Part shown: positions 8,851 through 18,452 of the stretch, piece by piece
How positions within the stretch are numbered: the first letter of the stretch is position 1
Layout: each line of letters begins with the position of its first letter
The notes under the pieces: generated by a model
Seen by the model: only the letters and a program-made list of their open reading frames with translations
What the model was told of the DNA's origin: nothing
The model's database searches: none
Position numbers and translations under genes: made by a program
DNA from: Dysgonomonas mossii
GTDB taxonomy: Bacteria; Bacteroidota; Bacteroidia; Bacteroidales; Dysgonomonadaceae
Direction: 5' to 3'
Length of the DNA: 64,000 nucleotides
NCBI RefSeq assembly: GCF_004569505.1
Contig: NZ_SPPK01000007.1
Span: forward strand, 68,827-132,826

Positions 8851-11800
8851 ATGTTAAAGAAGTATTTATTTAAAATTTTCATGTTTCTTACTTTTATGTC
8901 CATTTCCTCGCAGAGCGTATGGGCACAAAGTACGCAAGTAAAAGGAACAGTATCCTCAGAAGGATTGCCCTTAGTGGGTGTGAGTGTGTCTGTAAAAGGG
9001 ACAACCATAGGTACAATTACAGACTTGGATGGGAAGTATACATTAGACGTTCCTAACAAACAGTCTATTATACGCTATTCATTCATTGGATATGAAACAG
9101 TGGAACGTGTTGCTGATGCTGGAATTATTAACGTAACCCTTACTGAAAATGCCCAGTCGCTAGATCAGGTTGTAGTACTAGGTTATGGAAGCAATGCCCG
9201 CAAACAAGATTTGTCTGCTGCGGTAGGTGTTATCAGCAATGCTGATGAATTAACCGTTCGTCCCGTAAGCTCTACCGAAAATATGCTTCAAGGTCAGTTG
9301 GCCGGCGTAACCATTAGCTCAAATGGTGGAGACCCTACTTCTACTCCTAATATCGTAATTCGTGGACAAGGTTCTCAACTAGGAGATAATGTCCTTTGGG
9401 TAGTAGATGGCGTTCCGGGAATGCCTATCGCTTCAATGAATGACATTGAATCTATTGTTGTGCTTAAGGATGCTGCATCAGCTGCCATTTACGGAGCTCA
9501 ATCGGGAGCAGGTGGAGTGGTTTTGGTTACCACAAAAAAAGCAAAGAAAGGCGAACCATCTCTTTCGTATGAAGGTATATTCGGTACACGTCAGGCTACT
9601 AATCTCCTTCAATCTTTAACGGCAGAACAGCAAATAGAAATGCGTAAAACCTCTTACAGTAATGCAGGTCTCACATTACCTATTGGTTGGGATATTAGCC
9701 GCAACCCATATGTAGGGACCACACGAACCGATTGGATGGATGAAATTTTCAGAACAGCCCCATATCAACGTCACAATGTAGCATTGAATGTAGGAACGGA
9801 AAGCTTTAAAAACCGTATATCATTTTCTTCTGACAACGATCAGGGAACATTGATCAATACTTTCAACAAATCAATAAATTTCCGCTACAATGCAAGTATG
9901 AAGCTGAATAAGTGGGTAACAATTTCTGAAGATTTTGTTTGGAAAAATACACAAAGGCGAGGAATTGATACAGGAAGCGCTTATTCCGGAGCTATTCTTT
10001 CTGCACTATATATGCCTCGTAGTGCTACAGTCTATAATCCTTTAGACGGATCTTATGGAGGAGTTACGACTGAAGACCCTGCTTATATTGCAAAATATGG
10101 TTCAAACTTTGCTGATATTCATGGAGACGCCATTAACCCTGTTCGCTTACTACTTGCTGATAATAATTACAACAAAACAAGCAATACATGGACAAATACA
10201 ACTCTTGAAATTGCGAACATAATAGATGGACTAAAGTTTACCAGCCGCTTTTCATATAATTTGGCAAGTAATTACTATAAGAATTTCACACCTATCCGTG
10301 ATGAAGTAGGTAAACCAAACATGTCAAATACCCTGAACGAATCTACTTATCGCTCGGATCAGTGGAAAACAGAAAACACACTAACTTATGACGGAATATT
10401 TGGCAAACATTCGGTAAGTGGACTCCTGTCTACTACTGCCGATCACTACGACCAACGTGGATTTAGTGTATCAGGAACTGGATTTGCCGACGAATCGGAT
10501 TTCTTACAATATCTTGCTTTTGCAGGATCTACAACAGCTAAAGATTATCTGAATGGCCCCGATGCGAATGTCTCGCTTATATCACGGTTAGCTTATTCTT
10601 ACGACGATAGATACTTTGTAACCGGATCGTGGCGTCGCGACTATGCCGGACGTTTACCAAAAGAAAACAATTACGGTGATTTTCCTGCAACAACACTGGC
10701 CTGGAAAATTTCGAGCGAAAAGTTCTTTAAGAAAACAGATCTTCTAAGCCTACTCAAGGTACGAGCATCATGGGGACGTGTAGGTAATATATCATCGGTA
10801 ATTATGAATTACAAATCACTAATCCTCACAAAAGAGGAAAACACAGATAACAATTCAGGGCAATATGGAGTGACTGCTGGCGGCAAATGGGGTACAAGCG
10901 TATATAAAAATCTGGCTATTAATCCCGACCTAACATGGGAAACGTCTGAACAAACCGACTTTGGTTTAGATGTCAGTATGTTTAGAGATCGCTTAGCCCT
11001 ATCACTCGATTATTTTGACAAAAGAACCTTCAACCTGATTCAAACTCAATCGATGGATTGGCCTACAACAATGGGGTTACAAGCGATGAAAGTCAATCAG
11101 GGAGAAGTGCGTAATAGAGGATTTGAAATACAGGCCAACTGGGCTGACCATATCAACAAAGACATGTCTTACTTCGTGTCAGGCAACTTCTCTACTTTGA
11201 GAAACTGGGTATCTGATATAGGTGTGAAAAATGCAGACGGAACACCGGGGGTATGGACAGATAATACTACATTCCGAAATCTTCCTTATTTGTATCAAAC
11301 TGCGCAAGGACAGCCTTTGAATTCTTATTTCTTAATAAAGACGGACGGAATTTTCCAAAGCGATGCAGAAGCCGCAGCGTATGTAGACAAAGACGGAAAA
11401 CGTATTCAACCAAATGCTGTAGCCGGAGACCTGAAGTTTGTAGACTATAATAATGATGGAGTAATCAACACTGCCGACCGTCAATATTGTGGCAGTGCAA
11501 TACCTAAAACAACATTTGCTTTCACTCTGGGCTTCACTTACAAGAAAGTATCATTGAGTGCTATGTTCCAGGGTGTAGGTGGTGCACAATCGTTATACGT
11601 AGGTAAATACATGACTTTAAGTGATGTTGAAGGCAACTTTAACCGCTCAAACGAAATATTGAATGCATGGAGTCCGACAAACACATCATCAAATATACCT
11701 CGTTTATCAAAATCAGACCCTAACGGTAACTTTGCTACTGCGTCAGATTGGTATTTGGAAGATGCTTCGTATGTGCGCTTCAAGAACTTGACTATTTCTT

Positions 11801-11994
11801 ATGACTTGAGCAGCATACTCCGCAAATCATCTCACCTAGCCCAACGCAACAGCAATATGTCTGTTTATGTGAGTGGAGAGAATTTGTATACATTCACCAA
11901 CTACTCAGGAATGGACCCTGAAACAGGAGGATGGGATGCAATTAAATACCCGGTATCCAGAGTTCTATCTTTAGGAGTAAAACTTACATATTAA
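8851..11994 (+). CDS. SusC/RagA-type TonB-dependent outer-membrane receptor
   Basis: 1047 residues with a signal peptide ending near SVWAQS, a carboxypeptidase-D regulatory-like domain (KGTVSSEGLPLVGVSVSVKG, about residues 30-105), the plug (QVVVLGYGSNARKQDL, then VLWVVDGVPGMP and SGAGGVVLVTTKK), and a large barrel ending in LSLGVKLTY with an aromatic last residue. There is no STN domain. It would import a glycan-type ligand with energy from TonB. It is followed after 73 bases by its SusD partner. The sequence differs clearly from the first SusC in this window, so it is not a recent duplicate. Confidence 0.95.
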   Translation: MLKKYLFKIFMFLTFMSISSQSVWAQSTQVKGTVSSEGLPLVGVSVSVKGTTIGTITDLDGKYTLDVPNKQSIIRYSFIGYETVERVADAGIINVTLTENAQSLDQVVVLGYGSNARKQDLSAAVGVISNADELTVRPVSSTENMLQGQLAGVTISSNGGDPTSTPNIVIRGQGSQLGDNVLWVVDGVPGMPIASMNDIESIVVLKDAASAAIYGAQSGAGGVVLVTTKKAKKGEPSLSYEGIFGTRQATNLLQSLTAEQQIEMRKTSYSNAGLTLPIGWDISRNPYVGTTRTDWMDEIFRTAPYQRHNVALNVGTESFKNRISFSSDNDQGTLINTFNKSINFRYNASMKLNKWVTISEDFVWKNTQRRGIDTGSAYSGAILSALYMPRSATVYNPLDGSYGGVTTEDPAYIAKYGSNFADIHGDAINPVRLLLADNNYNKTSNTWTNTTLEIANIIDGLKFTSRFSYNLASNYYKNFTPIRDEVGKPNMSNTLNESTYRSDQWKTENTLTYDGIFGKHSVSGLLSTTADHYDQRGFSVSGTGFADESDFLQYLAFAGSTTAKDYLNGPDANVSLISRLAYSYDDRYFVTGSWRRDYAGRLPKENNYGDFPATTLAWKISSEKFFKKTDLLSLLKVRASWGRVGNISSVIMNYKSLILTKEENTDNNSGQYGVTAGGKWGTSVYKNLAINPDLTWETSEQTDFGLDVSMFRDRLALSLDYFDKRTFNLIQTQSMDWPTTMGLQAMKVNQGEVRNRGFEIQANWADHINKDMSYFVSGNFSTLRNWVSDIGVKNADGTPGVWTDNTTFRNLPYLYQTAQGQPLNSYFLIKTDGIFQSDAEAAAYVDKDGKRIQPNAVAGDLKFVDYNNDGVINTADRQYCGSAIPKTTFAFTLGFTYKKVSLSAMFQGVGGAQSLYVGKYMTLSDVEGNFNRSNEILNAWSPTNTSSNIPRLSKSDPNGNFATASDWYLEDASYVRFKNLTISYDLSSILRKSSHLAQRNSNMSVYVSGENLYTFTNYSGMDPETGGWDAIKYPVSRVLSLGVKLTY

Positions 11995-12067
11995 AATAAT
12001 ATTCAATACTAATTAAATAAACCGGCAGATCATTCTAATTACAGATTTGCATTAATAATCAACGTAT

Positions 12068-13708
12068 ATGGATAGCAAAAAAATTATAATTGCATTAGTC
12101 TTATTTGTTCTGGCTTTTAGTTCCTGTTCCGACTTTTTGGATGTTCAATCGGAAGGGAATCCTACTACCACTTCTTACTTTAAGAACGACCAGCAGGCTA
12201 TAGATGCAATAACAGCTTTATATAAACCTCTTCACAGAGAAACATCATATGGTCGTGACCTATTTTGGGAACAAGGCGCTGCATGCGATATCGTTTGGGG
12301 ACGTACACGTGGTTTTCCTACACTGGCTACTTTTGCTTATACAGGAGATGAAAGTCCTTTGAACAATAACTTCACTCTATTTTATGAAAATATTGCTTAT
12401 TCCAACTGGGTAATTCAGGAGCTATTGAAAAAACAAAAGAGTACAACCCTAAGCAGTATCGAAACACGAAGCTTGGGTGAAGCATATTTTATGCGTGGAA
12501 TGTCTCACTTCGTTATGGCATACAGATATGGTACCAACGAACAGGGAGCACCATTTGTTCGCTACGAAGATTTTCCGAGCGGTTATGATAACTCTATCCC
12601 TCCGCAACAAGCATCTGTTGTAGATAACTACAAGTACATTATTGAAGATATGGACAAAGCAATAACTTATCTTCCAAAATTTGAGGCATACGCCGACGAA
12701 GACAAAGGTCGTGCACATCAGGCTGCTGCAGTAGCTTACAAAGCTAAGGTTTATGCTTATTGGGCAACATGGGACGAAACCCAATGGAAGAATGTAATAG
12801 ATATGGTAAATTCGTTGGAAACAAATTACGGACGTGCACTAGCTCCTACATTCGCCGAAGTATTTTCTTCCGATTTTTCTAAATTCTGGAATAGTGAATA
12901 TATCTGGTCTATCCCTTCGGATGGTGGAGCAAACGGTGGTGGTAGTGAGTTTCCAGGAGTTGTTCTCGAAAACAAAGGTTGGGGTATCTTTAATGGTTGG
13001 GGACAGAACAAACCATCATACGATATTTATGAAGAAATGTTGAAAGATGGAGTAGGAAACGATCGTCTGAAACGTTCTATCCTTGAATACAATCAGGAGT
13101 TCGAGTTCTGGGGTACAACTCGCAAATTCTACTCAACATCAGATATAGAAGCCGGGTTTATGATTAATAAATACATGGACCCGTTCAAATATGCAAATGC
13201 GTCTGAAGCCGGTTATGTGAATACAAGTGGAGACTGGCCTACTGCCCGTATCAATTTTCCACTTATCCGCTTTGCCGAAATGCTTCTATTCCGTGCCGAG
13301 GCTTATCTGATGACCAATCAGGCGGATAAAGCCAAAAAGGATATTGATGCAGTACGTCAAAGATCAAATCTTGCCCTTCTCGATCATACACCAACAATGG
13401 CTGATTTGTATCATGAGCGTCGTTGTGAGCTGGCCTTTGAATTCACAGACCACTTGTTTGATTTGAAACGCTGGAATCGCTCTTCGAATGCAACTATTAA
13501 GGCTTTAGCTAACAAAGAGTTGAATTCTCATCCACGTGTACGTAAATATGCTGATCGCGCGAACCCTGAATCAACATTTGAAATCGCAGATTATCAAGAT
13601 TATAAGATAAAGAATCCATATCAGGATTATATGATGGTATTTCCTTATCCGGCAGTTCAAGTTACCAAATCGAATGGTAAGCTGACACAAAATAAAGGAT
13701 ATCAATGA
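12068..13708 (+). CDS. SusD/RagB family surface ligand-binding lipoprotein
   Basis: 546 residues. Lipoprotein signal ends at LAFSSC (lipobox) and continues SDFLDVQSEGNPTTTSYF. Helical TPR-like SusD core is followed by the conserved C-terminal region: FPLIRFAEMLLFRAEAY, DAVRQRSN, and HERRCELAFEFTDHLFDLKR. This is the classical SusD/RagB branch, unlike the SusD-like_2 proteins of the other two loci. It pairs with the SusC immediately upstream. No enzyme gene is attached, so the substrate is unknown. Confidence 0.94.
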   Translation: MDSKKIIIALVLFVLAFSSCSDFLDVQSEGNPTTTSYFKNDQQAIDAITALYKPLHRETSYGRDLFWEQGAACDIVWGRTRGFPTLATFAYTGDESPLNNNFTLFYENIAYSNWVIQELLKKQKSTTLSSIETRSLGEAYFMRGMSHFVMAYRYGTNEQGAPFVRYEDFPSGYDNSIPPQQASVVDNYKYIIEDMDKAITYLPKFEAYADEDKGRAHQAAAVAYKAKVYAYWATWDETQWKNVIDMVNSLETNYGRALAPTFAEVFSSDFSKFWNSEYIWSIPSDGGANGGGSEFPGVVLENKGWGIFNGWGQNKPSYDIYEEMLKDGVGNDRLKRSILEYNQEFEFWGTTRKFYSTSDIEAGFMINKYMDPFKYANASEAGYVNTSGDWPTARINFPLIRFAEMLLFRAEAYLMTNQADKAKKDIDAVRQRSNLALLDHTPTMADLYHERRCELAFEFTDHLFDLKRWNRSSNATIKALANKELNSHPRVRKYADRANPESTFEIADYQDYKIKNPYQDYMMVFPYPAVQVTKSNGKLTQNKGYQ

Positions 13709-13761
13709 TCTTTTTGAACAAGAGCAATATTATCGATTGACAAGCTCTTCAATAATTTAAC

Positions 13762-13815
13762 AAGCAAGGCAATACGAGAAAATAATATTTTCGGCTATTG
13801 TCTTGCTTTATTTTA
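13762..13815 (+). terminator. Long hairpin terminator after the second SusD
   Basis: AGCAAGGCAATA pairs with TATTGTCTTGCT (one G-U), and inside this CGAGAAAATA pairs with TATTTTCGG; TTTATTTT follows. It ends the second SusC/SusD operon before the kdp control region. Confidence 0.8.
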
Positions 13816-13895
13816 AATCCGAAACTCAATTCGGAAACACCTCTACTCTACCCTACCCAGCGACCTTATAGGAACTTCACAAGACTCCGCAAAAT

Positions 13896-13944
13896 CTTTA
13901 TAAAATCTTTATACCGCATCTATTTTCTTTACAAAATCCTTACA
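13896..13944 (+). promoter_or_regulatory. Two tandem KdpE-type boxes upstream of kdpF
   Basis: Two related 20-base blocks occur at 13896-13915 (CTTTATAAAATCTTTATACC) and 13927-13946 (CTTTACAAAATCCTTACAAC). Each has two half-sites, TTTAYA or YTTACA, starting 11 bases apart (13897/13908 and 13928/13939). From memory, the E. coli KdpE site at kdpFABC has the same TTTATA-N5-TTTACA form with 11-base spacing. The proximal box ends about 10 bases before the -7 element. Assignment to KdpE is inference from spacing, sequence and context. Confidence 0.65.
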
Positions 13945-13954
13945 ACTTTCACTA

Positions 13955-13962
13955 TAGCTTTG
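13955..13962 (+). promoter_or_regulatory. -7 promoter element of the kdp operon
   Basis: TAGCTTTG fits TAnnTTTG and is 27 bases before the kdpF ATG. There is no good -33 TTTG. That is consistent with an activator-dependent promoter using the KdpE-type boxes just upstream. Confidence 0.6.
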
Positions 13963-13988
13963 TATCGTACTTAAAATGAATATAAAAT

Positions 13989-14078
13989 ATGGAAATAACT
14001 TATATCATCGGAGCAATTATAGCTATCCTCATTCTAGGATATCTCATTTATGTATTAATAAAACCCGAAAAATTTTAA
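13989..14078 (+). CDS. kdpF: KdpF, small subunit of the potassium-transporting ATPase
   Basis: A 29-residue single-span membrane peptide, MEITYIIGAIIAILILGYL followed by IYVLIKPEKF. The hydrophobic helix and the LIKPEKF tail are the hallmarks of KdpF, which stabilises the KdpABC complex in the inner membrane. It starts at the ATG at 13989, right after the promoter, and its stop codon overlaps the kdpA start in TAATG, implying translational coupling. It is too short for usual gene finders and would often be missed. Confidence 0.93.
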   Translation: MEITYIIGAIIAILILGYLIYVLIKPEKF

Positions 14079-15781
14079 TGATAATTGATATGGAAATCAA
14101 TGATTATATACAAATCTTCCTTTTTCTATTTTTGCTTACAGCGTTGACACCTATATTGGGTTCATTTATGGCCAAAGTATTAAATGGAGAGAAAAATATA
14201 TTAACTCCGATATTTAGCAAACCAGAGAAGTTAATATACAAAATATGCGGAGTAGATACAAACCTATCAATGAATTGGAAGAAATACACCATGGCATTGT
14301 TACTATTTAACCTGATAGGATTTCTCTTCTTATTCTTAGTATTAGTAACTCAGCAATGGCTACCATTAAATCCTCAGCAGATAGGGAATATGAATTGGCA
14401 CACAGCATTTAACACTTCGGTGAGCTTTATAACCAATACCAATTGGCAATCATATTCGGGAGAAACTGGTCTGAGCTATTTCAGCCAAATGATAGGACTT
14501 ACAGTGCAAAACTTCCTAAGCGCAGCAACAGGGATTGCTGTTTTGACGGCACTAATACGTGGAATAAAAGGGAAGACAACAGATATACTCGGTAATTTCT
14601 GGGTAGACATTACCCGTTCTACACTCTATATCTTACTTCCTTTATCCATCCTACTTGCAGTCTTATTGGCTGGACAAGGAGTAATCCAGAATTTTGATAG
14701 TTACACCCATGTCACAACCCTACAAGGAAATACACAAGTTATACCACAAGGTCCCGCAGCATCTCAGATTGCTATCAAACAGTTGGGAACTAATGGAGGA
14801 GGCTTCTTTGGGACAAATAGTGCCCATCCGTTTGAAAACCCGACACCTTTTTCCAACTTTCTGCAACTTTTATCCATTTTGCTTATCCCTGCAGCTTTGA
14901 CATACACTTACGGAAAAATGGTGAAATCACAAAAACAAGGCTGGGCGATATTTGCAGCTATGTTTATTTTATTGGGAGCAGGCCTTTTTGTCTCTTTATA
15001 TTCCGAATTTCACCAATCGGACGTCTGGCACAATATGGCTTATATGGAAGGGAAAGAAACTCGTTTTGGAATAACAAATAGTGTGCTGTGGTCAACAGTC
15101 ACAACTGCAGCATCTAATGGATCGGTTAATGCTATGCATGACAGCCTCACTCCTCTTTCGGGAATGGTAGCCATGATAAATATGATGTTGGGTGAAGTCG
15201 TTTATGGCGGAGCTGGTGCAGGCTTATATGGTATTGTCATATTTATTATACTCACTGTATTTATTGCAGGCCTCATGGTTGGCCGTACTCCTGAGTATTT
15301 GGGTAAAAAAATAGAAGCTTTTGAAGTGAAAATGGCTCTCATAGCAATACTTAGCCCTTCTATTGTTATTCTATTATTTTCAGCTATTGCATGCTCTATT
15401 CCGCAAGGACTGTCGGGACTGAATAATGGAGGCTCACACGGATTATCAGAAATACTTTATGCCTTTACTTCTGCCGCAGGCAATAATGGTAGTGCCTTTG
15501 CCGGACTCAATGCATCTACAGTTTTCTATAATCTCCTGATAGCTTTGGGGATGCTTATCGGACGGTTCGGTATTATCATTCCTGTGCTTGCGATAGCAGG
15601 AAGCCTTGCTCGAAAGAAAATCATCCCGGTGTCTCAAGGGACGTTCCGAACTGATAATCTATTGTTTGTTGGATTACTCATATCAATTATTATCATTGTT
15701 GGAGGTCTGACATTCTTCCCTGCTTTATCGTTAGGGCCAATTGTAGACCATATCCTAATGCAAAACGGAGTTCTATTTTAA
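14078..15781 (+). CDS. kdpA: Potassium-transporting ATPase channel subunit KdpA
   Basis: About 567 residues, close to E. coli KdpA (557). It is the ion-conducting subunit with about ten membrane spans, related to the Trk/Ktr channel superfamily. Selectivity-filter regions are visible as [14 protein letters not shown] and [20 protein letters not shown] choose the start at 14078 because the ATG overlaps the kdpF stop (TAATG); a second ATG at 14090 is a possible alternative. An upstream in-frame ATG at 13976 would read through kdpF in another frame and is unlikely. Confidence 0.96.
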   Translation: MIIDMEINDYIQIFLFLFLLTALTPILGSFMAKVLNGEKNILTPIFSKPEKLIYKICGVDTNLSMNWKKYTMALLLFNLIGFLFLFLVLVTQQWLPLNPQQIGNMNWHTAFNTSVSFITNTNWQSYSGETGLSYFSQMIGLTVQNFLSAATGIAVLTALIRGIKGKTTDILGNFWVDITRSTLYILLPLSILLAVLLAGQGVIQNFDSYTHVTTLQGNTQVIPQGPAASQIAIKQLGTNGGGFFGTNSAHPFENPTPFSNFLQLLSILLIPAALTYTYGKMVKSQKQGWAIFAAMFILLGAGLFVSLYSEFHQSDVWHNMAYMEGKETRFGITNSVLWSTVTTAASNGSVNAMHDSLTPLSGMVAMINMMLGEVVYGGAGAGLYGIVIFIILTVFIAGLMVGRTPEYLGKKIEAFEVKMALIAILSPSIVILLFSAIACSIPQGLSGLNNGGSHGLSEILYAFTSAAGNNGSAFAGLNASTVFYNLLIALGMLIGRFGIIIPVLAIAGSLARKKIIPVSQGTFRTDNLLFVGLLISIIIIVGGLTFFPALSLGPIVDHILMQNGVLF

Positions 15782-15794
15782 AAACAACAGAATA

Positions 15795-17870
15795 ATGAAA
15801 AATCAAAATAAAAGTTTCTTAGATAAAAAGATATTGATAGAGGCTATCAAAAGATCCTTTATCAAATTAAATCCGAATTTATTAATCAAAAATCCGGTTA
15901 TCTTTATTGTTGCTATCGGAGCTTTGCTTACAACCATCATTGTTTTTGAAGGAACAATAGACGGAGTATTTTCTACTTTCAACTTACAAATAGCAATATG
16001 GTTATGGATAACCGTTTTATTCGCTAATTTCTCGGAAGCTATTGCCGAAGGGAGAGGCAAAGCTCAGGCAGAGAGTCTGAAAGCCAATCGTTCCCGAACT
16101 AAAGCCCGCCTTCTGAAAGATGGAAGGGAAGAAATTGTAGCTGCCGAAAATTTGAAAAAAAATGATGTTGTAATCTGCGAAACCGGGGATATTATTCCAT
16201 CCGATGGCGAAGTCATAGAAGGAATAGCAACCGTAGATGAGTCGGCAATAACCGGAGAATCTGCTCCTGTAATCCGAGAAAGCGGAGGCGACCGAAATGC
16301 AGTAACGGGAGGAACAAAGGTATTAAGCGATAAGATTATTATTAGAATAACCTCCGATGCCGGAAATACATTTATCGACAGGATGATCGCGTTAGTGGAA
16401 GGAGCTAAACGGCAGAAAACACCAAACGAGATTGCTTTAACTATTTTACTTTCGGGACTTTCTATTGTTTTTCTTCTTGCAGTGGCCACACTACCTTCTT
16501 TTTTCGGTTATAGTCTACATGCATCAGGGCTACCGCAATCAAACAATTTGAGCTTGCCCGTACTAATTGCCCTTTTGGTCTGCCTTATCCCTACCACTAT
16601 CGGAGGATTGCTGAGCGCAATTGGTATAAGTGGTATGGACAGACTTATGAAGCATAATGTAATAGCGACCAGCGGACGTGCAATAGAAGCCGCAGGTGAT
16701 GTGGATGTTTTACTATTGGATAAAACAGGGACAATCACTTTGGGAAATCGTATGGCAACCAATTTTATTCCCGCCGAAGGTGTAAGCTTAAATGAAATAG
16801 CCAATGTGGCACAACTATCTTCTCTGAGTGATGAAACACCGGAAGGTCGTTCGATTGTAGTTTTGGCTAAAGAGAAGTTTAATATTCGGGGGCGTGACCT
16901 TGCGGGAATAGAAGCGGAATTTATCCCTTTCACCGCACAAACCCGAATGAGCGGTGTAGACATAACTGTTGATGGCAAGATACAAAAAATAAGAAAAGGC
17001 TCTGTAGATGCGATACGTTCTTTCGTTTTTAATAATAACGGATTCTTCCCTGAAGATATAAAACAGAAGTCAGATGAGTTGTCACAACAGGGAGCTACTC
17101 CTCTGATAGTAGCAAGAGATAACAAGGTGCTAGGCATTATACACCTGAAGGACATTGTGAAAGGGGGTATTAAAGAACGCTTTACCCAATTACGAAAAAT
17201 GGGAATAAAAACAGTGATGATTACCGGAGACAACCCGTTAACCGCTGCCGCCATTGCAGCAGAAGCCGGAGTAGATGATTTTTTGGCTGAAGCAAAGCCG
17301 GAAGATAAACTTAGAAAGATAAGAGAAGAGCAATCGAACGGTCATTTAGTGGGAATGATCGGTGATGGCACAAATGATGCTCCTGCTCTTGCCCAATCGG
17401 ATATTGGCATAGCTATGAGTAGCGGCACACAAGCGGCACGGGAAGCCGGAAATATGGTCGATCTGGATAGTAACCCGACTAAGCTGATAGAGGTAGTCGA
17501 AGTAGGGAAACAATTACTTATGACCCGCGGAGCGTTAACCACATTCAGTATCGCCAATGATGTAGCTAAATATTTTGCAATCATTCCGGCAATAGGGGTT
17601 ACATTATATGCCGGAATATCAGGTAAAGGGGCATTGTCCGTATTAAATATTATGGGTTTGTCTTCTCCCGAAAATGCAATTTTAAGTGCAATTATATTCA
17701 ATGCCATTATAATTATATTTCTGATACCTCTGGCTCTGAAAGGAGTAAAATACAGAGCTGAATCACCATCTAAATCTCTACTCCGTAATCTTTGTATTTA
17801 TGGGCTTGGTGGTATTGCAACACCATTTATTGGAATCAAACTAATAGATATGTTATTACAAATATTCTGA
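15795..17870 (+). CDS. kdpB: Potassium-transporting P-type ATPase subunit KdpB
   Basis: 691 residues. This is the ATP-hydrolysing subunit of the Kdp pump. The phosphorylated aspartate is Asp309 in [14 protein letters not shown] (Asp307 in E. coli). The actuator motif is [12 protein letters not shown] and the hinge is [20 protein letters not shown]. It starts 13 bases after kdpA within the kdpFABC operon. Confidence 0.98.
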   Translation: MKNQNKSFLDKKILIEAIKRSFIKLNPNLLIKNPVIFIVAIGALLTTIIVFEGTIDGVFSTFNLQIAIWLWITVLFANFSEAIAEGRGKAQAESLKANRSRTKARLLKDGREEIVAAENLKKNDVVICETGDIIPSDGEVIEGIATVDESAITGESAPVIRESGGDRNAVTGGTKVLSDKIIIRITSDAGNTFIDRMIALVEGAKRQKTPNEIALTILLSGLSIVFLLAVATLPSFFGYSLHASGLPQSNNLSLPVLIALLVCLIPTTIGGLLSAIGISGMDRLMKHNVIATSGRAIEAAGDVDVLLLDKTGTITLGNRMATNFIPAEGVSLNEIANVAQLSSLSDETPEGRSIVVLAKEKFNIRGRDLAGIEAEFIPFTAQTRMSGVDITVDGKIQKIRKGSVDAIRSFVFNNNGFFPEDIKQKSDELSQQGATPLIVARDNKVLGIIHLKDIVKGGIKERFTQLRKMGIKTVMITGDNPLTAAAIAAEAGVDDFLAEAKPEDKLRKIREEQSNGHLVGMIGDGTNDAPALAQSDIGIAMSSGTQAAREAGNMVDLDSNPTKLIEVVEVGKQLLMTRGALTTFSIANDVAKYFAIIPAIGVTLYAGISGKGALSVLNIMGLSSPENAILSAIIFNAIIIIFLIPLALKGVKYRAESPSKSLLRNLCIYGLGGIATPFIGIKLIDMLLQIF

Positions 17871-17876
17871 ACAAAA

Positions 17877-18452
17877 ATGAAAAGTCAATTAATTATATCA
17901 TTAAAAATATTGGGAATAATGACTCTGCTTTTAGGCGTTATTTATCCTTTGTTCATAACCGGAATTGCTCAATTAGCTTTTTCGTCAAAGGCAAATGGAT
18001 CATTAATTGAAGTCAACGGCATATTGCGAGGTAGTGAACTAATTGGTCAAAAAACAGATACAGTGATCTATTTCAATCCCCGACCATCAGCAACAGATTA
18101 TAACACGCTGGCATCGGGAGGTTCGAACCTCAGCCTGACAAGTAAGAAGCTATACGAACTTGTGCGATTGCGAAAAACAGACATCACAACAAAGAATAAA
18201 TTATCTAATGAAACCATCGTCCCAGAAGACTTGCTATTCGCTTCAGCTAGTGGATTAGATCCGCATATCTCGCCCGAGGCAGCAAAGATACAAATACAAC
18301 GTATATCTGAAGCCCGAGGGTTTTCGGAAGGACAAAAGCAAAAACTAAACATGCTAGTAGATAAACTGACAGAGTCACCTCAATTTGGTATATTGGGATG
18401 CAAGAGAGTAAATGTTTTTATGCTAAATTTGGAACTGGATAAGTTGAAATGA
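17877..18452 (+). CDS. kdpC: Potassium-transporting ATPase subunit KdpC
   Basis: 191 residues with one N-terminal membrane helix (about residues 10-32) and a soluble domain. The family motifs are visible: FNPRPSATDYN, SGGSNLSLTSKKL and FASASGLDPHISPEAA. KdpC is the single-span accessory subunit that stabilises KdpB and raises nucleotide affinity. Its stop overlaps the start of kdpD (ATGA), so the sensor kinase gene is translationally coupled to the pump genes. Confidence 0.97.
   Translation: MKSQLIISLKILGIMTLLLGVIYPLFITGIAQLAFSSKANGSLIEVNGILRGSELIGQKTDTVIYFNPRPSATDYNTLASGGSNLSLTSKKLYELVRLRKTDITTKNKLSNETIVPEDLLFASASGLDPHISPEAAKIQIQRISEARGFSEGQKQKLNMLVDKLTESPQFGILGCKRVNVFMLNLELDKLK

Noticed and set aside
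13976..14077. Longer kdpA start
   Set aside because: The extra 34 codons are kdpF read in another frame; the TAATG overlap supports the start at 14078.
16064..17254. Long minus-strand frames inside kdpB
   Set aside because: Shadow frames of a well-conserved gene; no recognisable protein pattern.
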